64,000 nucleotides of DNA, taken from NCBI RefSeq assembly GCF_040412425.1, contig NC_089782.1:24381622-24445621 (forward strand). The letters run 5' to 3'. This DNA is from Macrobrachium rosenbergii (taxonomy: Eukaryota > Arthropoda > Malacostraca > Decapoda > Palaemonidae). Every line of letters starts with the position of its first letter. Position 1 is the stretch's first letter. Position numbers and translations under genes: made by a program. Under the pieces are notes generated by a model, which was not told where the DNA came from, did no database searches, and worked only from the letters and a program-made list of their open reading frames with translations. Below are positions 45,501 to 57,500 of this stretch, in pieces.

Positions 45501-48500
45501 GCGAGGACCCAAGACAGTCATAAAAACAAGTGGGTATACAAATCATTTTACAAATGAGTGTAGAAACCTAGAATCTGCATGGTTTGTAAGAAAATAGACA
45601 TTTAACAAAGAATTGCTGGTTTAAAACACAAGAAGGAAATAAAGAAATAGTTGAATTAAGTAGAAAATCCGCCAGCATCAAATAAGTCTTCAAATCAATG
45701 ACAATTTATCCCACACAGAATACCACAAGAAAGTCCCTTCAAGAAGATAAATTAAGAGAAGAATTAGCAAACAGGAGAAGTGAAGGTTCATCCGCACTAT
45801 CCATATTGCAGAGTAAAGAAGTTAGTATTTTCCATGGATGAAGAAGAAATAATCAGAAAGGATTTACCTATCATTAAAATTCCAATACAGAATAAATTAT
45901 GTACTGTCCTTATGGATTCAGGTAGTACTGTAAGCATAATAGATAAACACACATTAACAGTGTTATTTTAGGCAAGTAAAGAAACGCTAATTCAGGGTCA
46001 AAGCAAGATAATAAAGGAGTAGCGGGTAAACAGATAAAAAGTTTAGGCAATGTGAACTTAGAAATAGACTCTTTCGCCACATAAAACTGTTGAAAGTTTT
46101 ATAGTTCTAGAAGACAGGTTCTTTCCCGCACAGGTGTTGTTCTCATATAAATTAATGAAGAAATGTGAATTATACTGAATTGCCGAGAAGGAAGGATTAA
46201 CGTTACACAAGATAATAAAAGAGTTTGATGCTTTACGCTTTGAAGAAGAAAAGTTTCACCCAAATCTGATCAATTTGTCTGAGACGACTCAACAAGCCAA
46301 AGACATACAGAAAATAACTTATCATCAAGAGAACAATCAAATTAAAATGAATGGTAACGGAAAGGAGGAATTTCCACAATTACAGACTAGAAAGATAAGA
46401 TGTGCACATCCAGAAATTATACCCTCCAACAAAAGAAGTGACCCAGAAATAAATAAAGGTGATCTCCAGTGTTCTGAATATGACAAGGAACAAGACATTT
46501 ATGAGATAATTATGAGATAAATACAGAACATTATAGCAATGTAGTAACTGGCTATGATAATGAAGGGAAATTAGTAAATGAGGTACTGTTGTTAAACAAA
46601 ATAAAATAAAGCAGATATAAAATGATATAATAGCAGTAACTGAAGAAACTAGTATAGATGCAGAACATTTGTTACTTTGCAGAAACAAAAGATGAGGAAG
46701 TATGTTGTGTAAGCACTGCTGATGATAATAAAGTACAATTAATACTAAACAGACAGGTAATTTTTGCATCCAAAGTGTTTAACAAAATACATCTAAGGAA
46801 AAGAAGAGATAGGAAGTTAAAGATGTTCTTTACTAAATGAAGAGTTACCAGAATTTGTCAGAATGATAATTCTTAGTCCACATGAAGGGTGATACTTGTA
46901 GTTTATGTCCAGAACTACTCAGATAAACTAACACTTTATGCAGGCATTATCTTTGTAAAGGAATACCTATTAACAATCCATTACTAACATTAGAAGAAGA
47001 AGCATTTTTCTCTTGTAACTGGTCAAACATCTGAATTAAGCAAAGAAGTGAATAAAACAGATTTTCCAGAAAACAAAGATAGATTAATTCAAGTATTAGA
47101 AAAATACAGAGATGTAATAGCAATAGAAGGAGATAAATTAGGTAGAACAAATGTCCTAAGGCATAAATTGTATTAGATGATGGAACAAACCATTCTTATT
47201 CCTAATTACAGAGATTACCAATAAGCCAAAGACCCATAGTTGATAATTTGATAGAAGAAATGAAGAAAGATGGGGTAGTCATTCCTTCTAAATCTCCATA
47301 TATTCTCCATTACTACTTTGTTCCAAAGAAAGATGGAAATTGGAGACTTGTGATAGACTATAGAAAGTTAAATTCCAAACACCATCCCCGATAGAATGCC
47401 AATGCCAGTGATTCAAGATATGTTAGCTCAGTTAGGAGGTGCAAGGATATTTTCATCTTAGATTTATTTAGTGGATACTGGCAAGTACCTTTAGACGAAG
47501 AGTCGAAACATTCACAGCCTTCAGCACACACATGAACACTTGCAATTTGAAGTCATGCCATTTGACTCACTGCCCTTTAACGTTTGTTAGATTAATGCTT
47601 CAAATATTAGGGATATAGAAAATGTTGCAGCTTACTTAGATGATGTTATCATTTTTAGCAAAGATTTAGAAAGTCACCAAAACATTAGAAATAGTCTTGG
47701 AAAGATTAAGAAGAGCAGGATTAAAAATCAAATTAAAGAAATGTCAATTTTAATGAAATCTTGGAATACTTAGACATGTAATTAGTGAAGATGGTCTGCG
47801 AATGCAAGCAGGCAAGATAAAAGCAAGAAGTTGAATATCCAGCTCCTACCAATTTGAAAGCATTGGAGAAGATTCCTAGAAATGGTAGGCTACTATAGAC
47901 CTTTCATTAAAGGCTTTACATACAATAGCCAAACCATTAACAGAATTAACAAAGAAAGATACCAATATGAATGGAATAAAGAACAAGAGACAGCTTTCCA
48001 AACACTAAAGAGTAAATGACCAGGAATCCTGCACTAGTCTACCCAGATTTCTCGAAGGACTTTACTTAGCCTGTGATGCATCAAGTACCTGGGCTAGGGC
48101 TGTATTATTACAAAAGGACAAAACAAGAATGAGAGCAGTATATTATGCCAGTAGAGTTTTGAATGCTGCAGAGAAAAATTATAGCACAATAGAAAGAGAA
48201 TGTTTAGCATTATACTGGGGTCTAAGGAAATTTAGACACATAATTTTAGGACATAAAGTCAATGTACTTACTGATCACAAACCAATTTGTGATTTGTTTA
48301 AGAAGAGAACTTTTACAAATAACAGGAAGTTCAATAGATGGTTCATTAGTGTGTTAGAATTTGCACCAGAATTCAGATATATCCCAGGAAAATTTAATAC
48401 ACTAGCAGATGCATTATCCAGAGCCCAAGAAGAAAAACAGAGAAATGTATTACCACTAATACTTTTTGTTTTAGCTGTCATGGTAGATTTAGATTTGAAA

Positions 48501-51500
48501 GAGTACAACACAACAAGGAATGGATACAGAAATCAGGCATATAATAGGACAACTAATGACAGATGAATCTTTTAAACCTGATTTTGTTTTAATCAATGGA
48601 TTACTGTATAAAAGACCAACAGAGAAGAATGGTTATTCTCGACTATACATCCCGAAAAACACTAATCAGAGAAGTTTTAGAACTAACACACTCATACAAG
48701 TTAGCAGGACATCCAGGAATCAAAAGACAACTAGAATCCTAACCAGAAACTATTTTTGTCCATTGTAGTGAGGATGCCAAGAACTTTGTACCAAATTGTG
48801 TAGTTTGTAATCGACATAAAGGTAACGTGAATCCAAAAGCTCCTCTTGAAAAATACCCATCGGAGTTGAATCCATTTCAGGTCGTATCTATGGACTTTTA
48901 GGTCCATTTCCAACAACTGTTAGGGGAATAAACAAATATTAGTCTTTTTAGACTATCTAACAAGATATGTAGAGATCGATTTCAGTAAGAAATAAAGATG
49001 CATTACAGTAGCAGAAGCTCTTAAATCTAGAATTACACAGACATTCATGTCCCCAAGTTCTTCTTTCTGATAACAACGAGCAGAATTTACTAGTGAACTT
49101 TTAAGAAAATTATGAATTTTATGAGATAAATAAATGTCAAATCACAGCATATAAAACCAAGTTCAAAATGGAGCAGTAGAAAGAAACAAATCGTAAGATA
49201 AAGGATATCCTGAAAACTTTAGTTAAACCTAATACAGAAGACTGGGATTTAGCTTTGAAGACGTACAGTTTACTATAAACAATACTGTAAAATGAGACAG
49301 TAGAGAATCACCACACTACTTGTTATAATGGATACTTAGAAGAGACTACCAAATACGCATTATTAGATGATGCAACACCATTCCGACATACTTATAACTA
49401 CGATGACTATATTGCCTGGAAAACTAGACGACATATGAAACGATCAAACAGACGAGGACTAGATTTATGAAGCTCAGAGTGTCCAAGCAAAGTACTATGA
49501 CAAAAATACAGCTAAACCAAAATTGTAGTAGGTGCTCAGGTATATGTTCAGAATCATGTTCCAGAAGGTCCTAATGTAAAAAGTATCCGCAGTTCCGTCC
49601 TTACAGGGTATTAGAAGTGTTGAAGTTAAATAAGCTAAAGATCATATATGAGAGTGATCTAAAGGAAAGAATTGAAAAACATACCAATCATGTAAAGGTA
49701 ATAAAAACAGACTTGGTCCAATAAGAGAATAGTTGAATTATTGAAAGAAGTTGAACAGGAACCAATAAATAAACAAATACAATTCTAAGAAAAAGATAAA
49801 TTTATGTAAAGTGTTGAACTATTAGATATAAACAATGTGTAGGCATTAAAATACCTCATGTATACAGAATATCTGATAAGGCTTATTCTTACAGATACAA
49901 AATACGGTTCTTCTTGGTTATCATAACACTGCTTTTATGTGTCATCTGAGGTGGTGATCCGAAGGGTGCACTACTAGAGAAAAAGGATCTAGAAATTAAT
50001 AAAGGACTTAGGCATAGTGAGTATTGACATTACATCAGTGCTTATCAATGAAATGACATTGAAAGATGTCCAAAGGGAATTGAAATCATTAATTAGAAAA
50101 GTGAAAATAACAGTGTTTTACCATTGTTGGAAAACTACAATGACATAGGAAGTGTGTTAAATACAAGATCCAAACGATCCTCTTACCTTTATAGGAACAG
50201 CACTTAATCAATTATTTGGAGTCACGACAGACTCTAATGTAGAAAAAGAAAGTGCCCAGATAGACAAACTGAGAAATGCAGCAACAAGAGGCATTGTAAG
50301 CAATAAGATTGCAGCTCTCAAACTTAAACAGTAAGGAATTGAAAAATAAAGGAATTTATTAATCAAGTGAACACAAATATTACCAAAGAGATTAAGATAA
50401 TAACAGATGAACAACATTTAAGTACATTTATGAACAATGTTAGAATTGTATTGCAAGACCATAAAGATCTATTAAATGCCATTTTGTTAGCCTATAAAGG
50501 AATATTAAGTCCAACATTAATAAACCCAAAGAGAATTAGAGGGCATAATTAGTGATTTTTTGGTAGAAGGACATTATACCCCCTATGGTAAAGGATATAA
50601 TGGTCTATTATAATTTGATAACCACCAAGGTAGTTAAGAATAAGATCCTTCTAATTCTACCTTTAATCAAAAAGAGGCAGATGTACTGATGTCCATACAT
50701 CCTTTCCCATGTTGATAAAGGAAAACGTAATTATCTCAAATGTCAACCACATCAATTTTGGCATTAGAAGAACATGGACTAATGATGTCATTTATTACTG
50801 ATGCTCAATTAAGAGATTGTATACTTTTGAAAGATAAAAGAGTATATTTGCAACCTTGACAACCTGTATGAAACTACTAATGCCTATCCTTGTGTTCAAG
50901 AAATAATTGAAAACAAGAATCAAGAGACAGTACTGTGTACACAATTATCCAAACATGATTTTGTTTCATTATAGTAGAACAGTCAGTTTTTGTGTTTTCA
51001 CTAAGTTCAGTAACAGCAACTATTAATTGCCATAATATAAGTACTGAAATTAATTTCAATAATGTCCATGCTTTTGATAAGACTTGCAAGTTAGTTATTC
51101 TAATAAATTATATTATGAACCTCATGTCTTCACAGAAATCACAATCCATAAAAATAAGCCCTACATGAACTACTCTAGTGAAGTTAAAGAATTTAAACTG
51201 TCTCAGTTAGAGTTAAAACAAATAAATGAGTTGGCTTTAGTAGATGAATTTTTTCTATTACAAAGAAAATGTTTCACCAATTCTGTCTCTGTTCAATTTG
51301 GTCATAATCATTATTGTAATAATAGTGTTTGCAATTTTGGTCAAACGTGTGTAATTTCAAATGTTGAGCAGATTATAACAGAAATAAAGAGGACCAATGA
51401 AGAGTAAAGTGATCTTATACACATAATTTGCTGCTGAATTCTTTATGTATTATTATTGGCATTGTGTGTTAAAACAATTAACCATTTTACAGTATAACAA

Positions 51501-54500
51501 TTCATTATATGTATATATATGTATGTATATGTATCTCTTTTGATTCATGATATAATATATGTGAATTTTCTACCATATATTCTTAATTGATTTTTTTTGC
51601 ATTAGTGCATTGACACAGTTTGTGCAATTTAAATATTTTTTGAGAATTGACTTGATGGGAAATCATATAAATACTTTATTTTGTTTGTGATTTAGCAATC
51701 ATCCATTGAAATATATTCTTTTTGTCACACTGAGGGCAGTGTGAGGTAGCGTGACCGAGTGATGTTGTGGTGTAGAATAGATAGGGAAATTAAATAGAAA
51801 AGAGAGAGAGAGAGAGATAGAAAGAGAAAAAGTTAAGAGAGAGAAGGAGAGAGAAATAAGAGTAAAGAGAGAGGCAAAGAACACAGTGATAACGGCCAAA
51901 TGCTTTTGTGTCGTGTTATCAATACGCGAGATGTTTACATTGCAGTATATCGTGTTTAAGCCATAAAAACAGTCGTAAAAATGGGAAATAATGGCTCGCG
52001 ATTGAAGCCAAGCAAAACATGAGTCAGCACAGTCTAAATGCTTACAACAGCTGATTCTATAGCCCCGCCTTCTCCGGAAGGTGTTTTTCAGGAAGTTCCA
52101 GGAATTTGGGGTTGACCCATGATATACTTCTTCAACCTCCAATCAATTATGTGTGGGAGGGGTCTTTCCCACACCCTCCTAAGATCACCTCCTATCAAGT
52201 CCTCTAAGGAGAGATTTGAATCACACCCACTACAGTCCTTCCAATCAGCTACTTGAAGGGGAGGCCTTGCTGATTAATCCTTCCAATAAGGCTAGAAGGA
52301 GGTGGAGATTTACAGATAGCAAGTTTCCTGAGGGTTCAACGAGTGAGAGACCGACGAGGAGACCAGAGTCAGAACTGTGTCCTTCAAGGGAAAGTACTTC
52401 TCCCAATTGCTTCGTGTTCCCATATAGACTGATTCAAGAGTGATTCGTTTCTATCGTGTGGTAACTTGTTAATTTTGTACTACCTTATAATATTAAGTAC
52501 TAATTAAAGTGAAGAAATTACCGATTCGCTCTATACGCTTTCTGAGAGATATTAATAATATTTAAAAGGAATAAATGGTTACAAAGATAGCACATCATCT
52601 GCCAAGCGATCTGAAGGACACAACGAAAAGAAACCAAGGTAAGAAGAGAAAGACTAAAATCTATGCAAACATAAAACGAAAGAATAAAAAGAATAATAAA
52701 AAACATTACACATAGATTGCTTTGGAATCCTGTTCGTTTTCGACTACAGGTTGGTTTCGTTTACAGTGAAGTTCTGTAGAACCATACCATCCTACGCTTC
52801 CGAAACAGGAGTTAATCAGTCAATACTGATCGTGCACGCACGTGTGCAATCGAAATTCTTTTCCAGCTCCATAGATCTACAGATCAGGCCTACTCCTTGG
52901 TGCAACAAACTCGGTGTCCTCTTCTGCAATACAGTAGAACCTTGGTTCTCGACACTAATTCGTTCCAGAAGAAGTGTCGAGATTCGATTTTGTCGAATTC
53001 TGAGTTAATTTCTCCTATAAGAAATAACTGAAAATGGATTAATCCATTCCTGACCACCAGTCATTACCCCAACCTTGCCTTTTTATACAAAAAAACTTTA
53101 CACAAATTACACTAAATAGGTTCAGAGTTGAATAACTTACCGCATCGAAGCACTTTTTACATTTTTAAATGCATACTGTATCAAAAAAGTTGGCCTATGA
53201 CCAATGCGCCAGACATGATGGTATAATCAAAAGCCATAGGCTAGGCTGGTAACCTATAGGGCACTACCAGAATGTACTGTTAACAGGTACACATGAAAAC
53301 TGTTGTTAATAATGATAACATTGAAAACAAGTTATATTATCATTACTTAGCTCATTAATACAGTATTTATAAATGACAGTCAGAGCAGCTCAGTTATCAT
53401 AAAATAATAAATTTCCGAAATTACGTTTGAACTCGCAGCTTGTGCCACAAGCCGCCGAAGTTCGACGCATTTCGAAATTTTTCTTAATTTTATGATAACA
53501 GACATACGGTAATTCGTTTATAAATACTGTATTATTAATTTCATGATAATATGGCTTGTTTTTCAACAGCAGCAGCAGCAGCATGTGTGGGCTTTAAATG
53601 CTTTTAAATGAGCTGGAAGAACGCCACCAACAACGCTTAACCAGCGGCAGCCGCCTGAAACACTTTTTTTCTACAAACATCATATGATTCATCGGGTCGG
53701 ATTCCGTTTGTTGTTTGAACCTGATAAAATTTACTCAACATTTCGTGTTGAACCGACATTTCGAGTTCTAGTACAGTCGCAGGACCGGGTTCTACTGTAC
53801 CCTCTTAGCACAAATGATGAAGCCTAATTCTTGAAGATGGAAAGATGGGTCTTGGTCTACAACAAAGTCTCCCCATTCCTTCCCATTCTCTCTCAGAGAG
53901 GTGAGAGGACTTAGCCTAATGGTGAGACAACAATTATCCTCTCAGTTTGCACACTTCCCTCCCTTAGTGACTCAAAGCATCAACTGAAGGGCATTCACCT
54001 ACACTTCAAGAAGTTAGGTTGGGTACTTAACCTAACTTAGCCTAGACTAAATAGTTCTAGCCTAACCTTACCAGACCTGCACTTCAATGTCCTGGAACTT
54101 TTTGTCTCATGGCATCAACCAGAAGATAATCACCTGCTCTTCAACTGACTCGGTTGGGTACTTAACCCAACCTAGACTAGCCTAACCTGACCTAATCTGC
54201 ACCTCAATAACCTGGATCTGCTTAGCCTCCGCCCCCAGGATCCACAGATAGGTGTTCAGAATGTTGCTCGGCCACAAGAGGGGAGGGGGGAGCTAGTATC
54301 CTATCATCTCCTTGATTGACGGTGCAGGTGCACGAGTTTGCAGTAGCACACTCAGCACAGCGGTCAACCAGACGCATTCCAGAATGATGGATGTATGACA
54401 GACAAGTTCGGTCACTAGGGTCAGTGTTAGCGACAATTAGTCTTGACACCTCGACATTTCGAAGAATTGTTCAGTCTAGAAAGACGGTCAATTAATCCTT

Positions 54501-57500
54501 CAATCTTAACACACTGAAGCTGTTACTATTCGGCTGTCTCTACAGACCGTGTGCATAACAGCCACTGACCATGCCACATTGAAAATATCGCTTCTCGTCC
54601 GGTCAGCGAAGTTAGCAATGGTTGGACCTGGTCAGTACTTCAATAGGTGACCTCCTGGAGCACCGGATTTTGATGACATTTTCTGCATCCATGGTTAGAA
54701 ACACTGGGGCTAGTCAGCACTTGGATAAGTGACCTCCTAGAAACTTCAGATGCTGTTGGCTCCTAGGATGCATATTTCGCATCCACGGTTAGACTTTCCT
54801 CCTCCAAAGATTTTTCATTCTTCGAAACTTTGACCAAGGCAGTAGGCTTCTACACTTCCTTTCTTGGAACTTTAGCAGTTCTTTTTAGGCCTTCAAGAGT
54901 CTCAAGATCCAAAGATAGACACTCCTTGGTGTTAGCAACGACACCACGGTAGTGCCATGGTCAACAAAAGGTCCTAGTGTCCTTTCATCTACTCTATTGC
55001 AGTGCAGATACATGAGTAGACAGTAGAACATTCAGTACTGTGGCCAACCAGACACATCCCAAGCAAGATGGATGTAATTACAATTTATTTGCTGAAGTCA
55101 GGAGATAAGGACAGTTGATCTTGGCACCTTGACTTCCAAAAATTTGTTCAACTCTGAAGAAACTTGATCATAGTTCATTTCTTGATTTACTGAAGTTGGC
55201 ACTATTCTGTTCTGTCTTCTCACACCCTTGAACAAAGTAAGACATCTTTGGTATCCATTTACACCTGGAAGCTTACACCTTTCGCTGTTCTATATGTTTC
55301 AAAGGTGATCAGTGAAACTGATCATTCCACTTCTATGGTCCTGTGGTTCCAATGACAATATGACGTTCTATGTTGCCTCCATACAGACTAGACTTTCAGC
55401 CCAATGCCAGTGACTCATTCCTTAGCTTCGAATTGGCCGAGAAACATTGTCCAAATTGTCATTTCTCTGACTAGTGAGATGATCTAAAGAGTGTACCCCG
55501 CAACTTCCTGGTGGACATCAGTACCTTTCAGGCCAGATCTTTTGAGGCTAGGGGCATCGGTCTGTCCATCACATTCTGGAATAACCTGTCAGTCGAGTAC
55601 TAAGGTGGAATGTAATCGTGCAGATTACATTCATCTCCTTTTACCTTGGGACGTTGCCCATAGGTCCTTGGACTCCTTTTCCTTGGATCCTATGGTGGAT
55701 GCTCAACAAGTCATGTATTCACCCAGCTCTTGAGGGACAGGTTGCATCTCACCCAAGGTGTGCAGCTGGCCTCCTCCCTTTCTCCTGTCTTCCTTCCTCT
55801 TCCAGTTGGCAGAGGAACAGTGAATGAGCTGTCACATGCTGGACAGGCGTGCAAGCAGGTGATCTAGAATCTAGATGACTGAGTATCCTATCTATAATCT
55901 AGCTCCATTTGGATTAGTCGATGCAAAATCCTTCCTTCTTTCTAGCAAGGGGAGAGAGGGACTGACTATAAGCAAACCAGTTGGTTATTCTTAGCTTTAT
56001 AGTCTCCGACACTATGGGTCCATCCAAACCTTTCCAAATCAAGAATATTACATTCCTTTAATTCGAAATATCCGGAGGTCTGACGATTGAACATCTCTCG
56101 TTCAATAGATCAGAGGTATGGTCTCCTTCCTTTGCTCTTCATGACCAGGAGAGAGTGCCCAGGTGAACCGAACTACCAGTCAGTTCAGATTTACTCGAAA
56201 TTCTCCCTCCAAAAGTAAATCTCCCATATGTAAAGACCGAGGGTTTGTATTTGTGTAGGAACAAATTACAAATTTTTTAAGTAATTTGTATTTTTCCTAA
56301 CATACAAACCTGAGGTATTTACATACAGGGCCCATCTCTTACCACCCCTCATTCTCTTACCTAGCCCAAAAGGTAATCTGCAGAGAATTGAATGCGCACC
56401 GACTCGGTGGGTGGTGCTTCCACCCCTACCATCGGTAGCTATAACCATAACCACCTTGCAAAAGTTTAATGGCCAGATTTCCAGCTTACTGAAAGTTAAT
56501 CCCATATATCGAGACCTCAGGTTTTATACCTCAGGTTTGTATGTTAGTAAAAATACAAATTACTTTAAAAATTTGTCGTATTGATAACATTTAGACTGGA
56601 ATAACATCAGACAGTTAGAGACTTAATATATGCAGATTGAAATCCAATGAAAAGAGAATACTGAGAAAAGAGTATGCACAAAGGACTGAGGTAATACACT
56701 AAGAGAATGGATTAATGATCTTCAGTCTTTGATTAAAAACAATGATATCCAATGCAGGTCTTCTCAAGCTGGATTTTATGAAGCTAAAGAAAAGGCAAAT
56801 CAAAATTGGGCAAGCTGAATAAGATTCTGAAATGAATGAAGTAAAACTGCCCATGAAAGTAAGATAATATATGTATTACTCTAAAAGATAATATATGTAT
56901 TACTCTAGTGCAGTATTTACAAATACGTCCTGAAGAAGAATAATAAGAGTCAAATGGTAAGACAGAATGAGAAATGATACCACAAGGGCTCCTTATCTAG
57001 ATGAGATAATCAAGGGGAAACAGAGATAGCTTGGCCATGTTCTTTGCACCATTACAGGGAGAGTACAGTAGTACTGTAGGGATTTTGTCAGCCGAGCTCC
57101 TGTGGAAACAAGAAGAGCTGGAAGGCCCAGACCTATTTGGATGGGATGAGAACTATGAAGCAAGAGGCTGGAGATTTGTGGAAGTGAAAGCACAGGAGAC
57201 ATGAGAGTCATTATTTCATAGAGGACTTTTGCATGATGATGAAGTAATACCAAATGAATGGTATGAATCTGTATATTCTACAAACAGTATGACTGTGTGT
57301 GATATTCACACACAAGTTCAGTACTCTATAATAAAAGGACTGCAAAAGATCTAGGCTTACCATGAACCATTTCTGTACGAGTAACACGGTCTAAGGATGA
57401 CAAAGCCTCTAGTTCTCTCTGGACAGGTGCAGTGTGACTCCGGTCTCTAGTCTTACCACTTTCTTCGTAGAATGCAACAGTATCTTCCTCATCTAACAGG

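Larger units (their letters stand above)
42484..52710 (+). mobile_element. Ty3/gypsy-type LTR retrotransposon with env-like third frame, degenerate
   Basis: Two direct repeats of about 945 bp (42484-43425 and 51763-52710), starting TGTTGTGG and ending TTACA, flank an 8.3-kb interior. In order the interior shows a gag-like region with a damaged zinc knuckle, an aspartic protease, reverse transcriptase (YLDDVIIFS), RNase H, integrase and an env-like region. PR-RT-RH-IN order is that of Ty3/gypsy elements, and the extra frame after integrase fits the errantivirus-like branch of insect endogenous retroviruses. Every domain is broken by frameshifts and stops. TGGTGGCAGC starts two bases after the left LTR and could be the primer-binding site. 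I could not find a matching target-site duplication. Confidence 0.88.
53820..56228. repeat. Complex tandem-repeat zone with 5S-like insert
   Basis: About 2.4 kb of relatively GC-rich sequence with layered repeats. A unit of about 147 bp occurs twice at 53967-54235 (shared words gcatcaac, ggttgggtacttaac, cctagact). Blocks at 54325-54540 and 54980-55215 match each other at a spacing of about 655 bp (ggtcaaccagac, cagttgatcttgg, actattc). CCTAACC-type words are frequent at 54000-54200. It carries no convincing gene and may be part of a larger non-autonomous element. Confidence 0.6.

Noticed and set aside
41598..56576. Idea that the 15-kb block is a Maverick/Polinton giant transposon with long inverted repeats
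   Set aside because: No polymerase B, retroviral-like integrase with capsid genes, or packaging ATPase is visible; the interior is an LTR element, MITEs and repeats. The inverted ends belong to a small MITE family.
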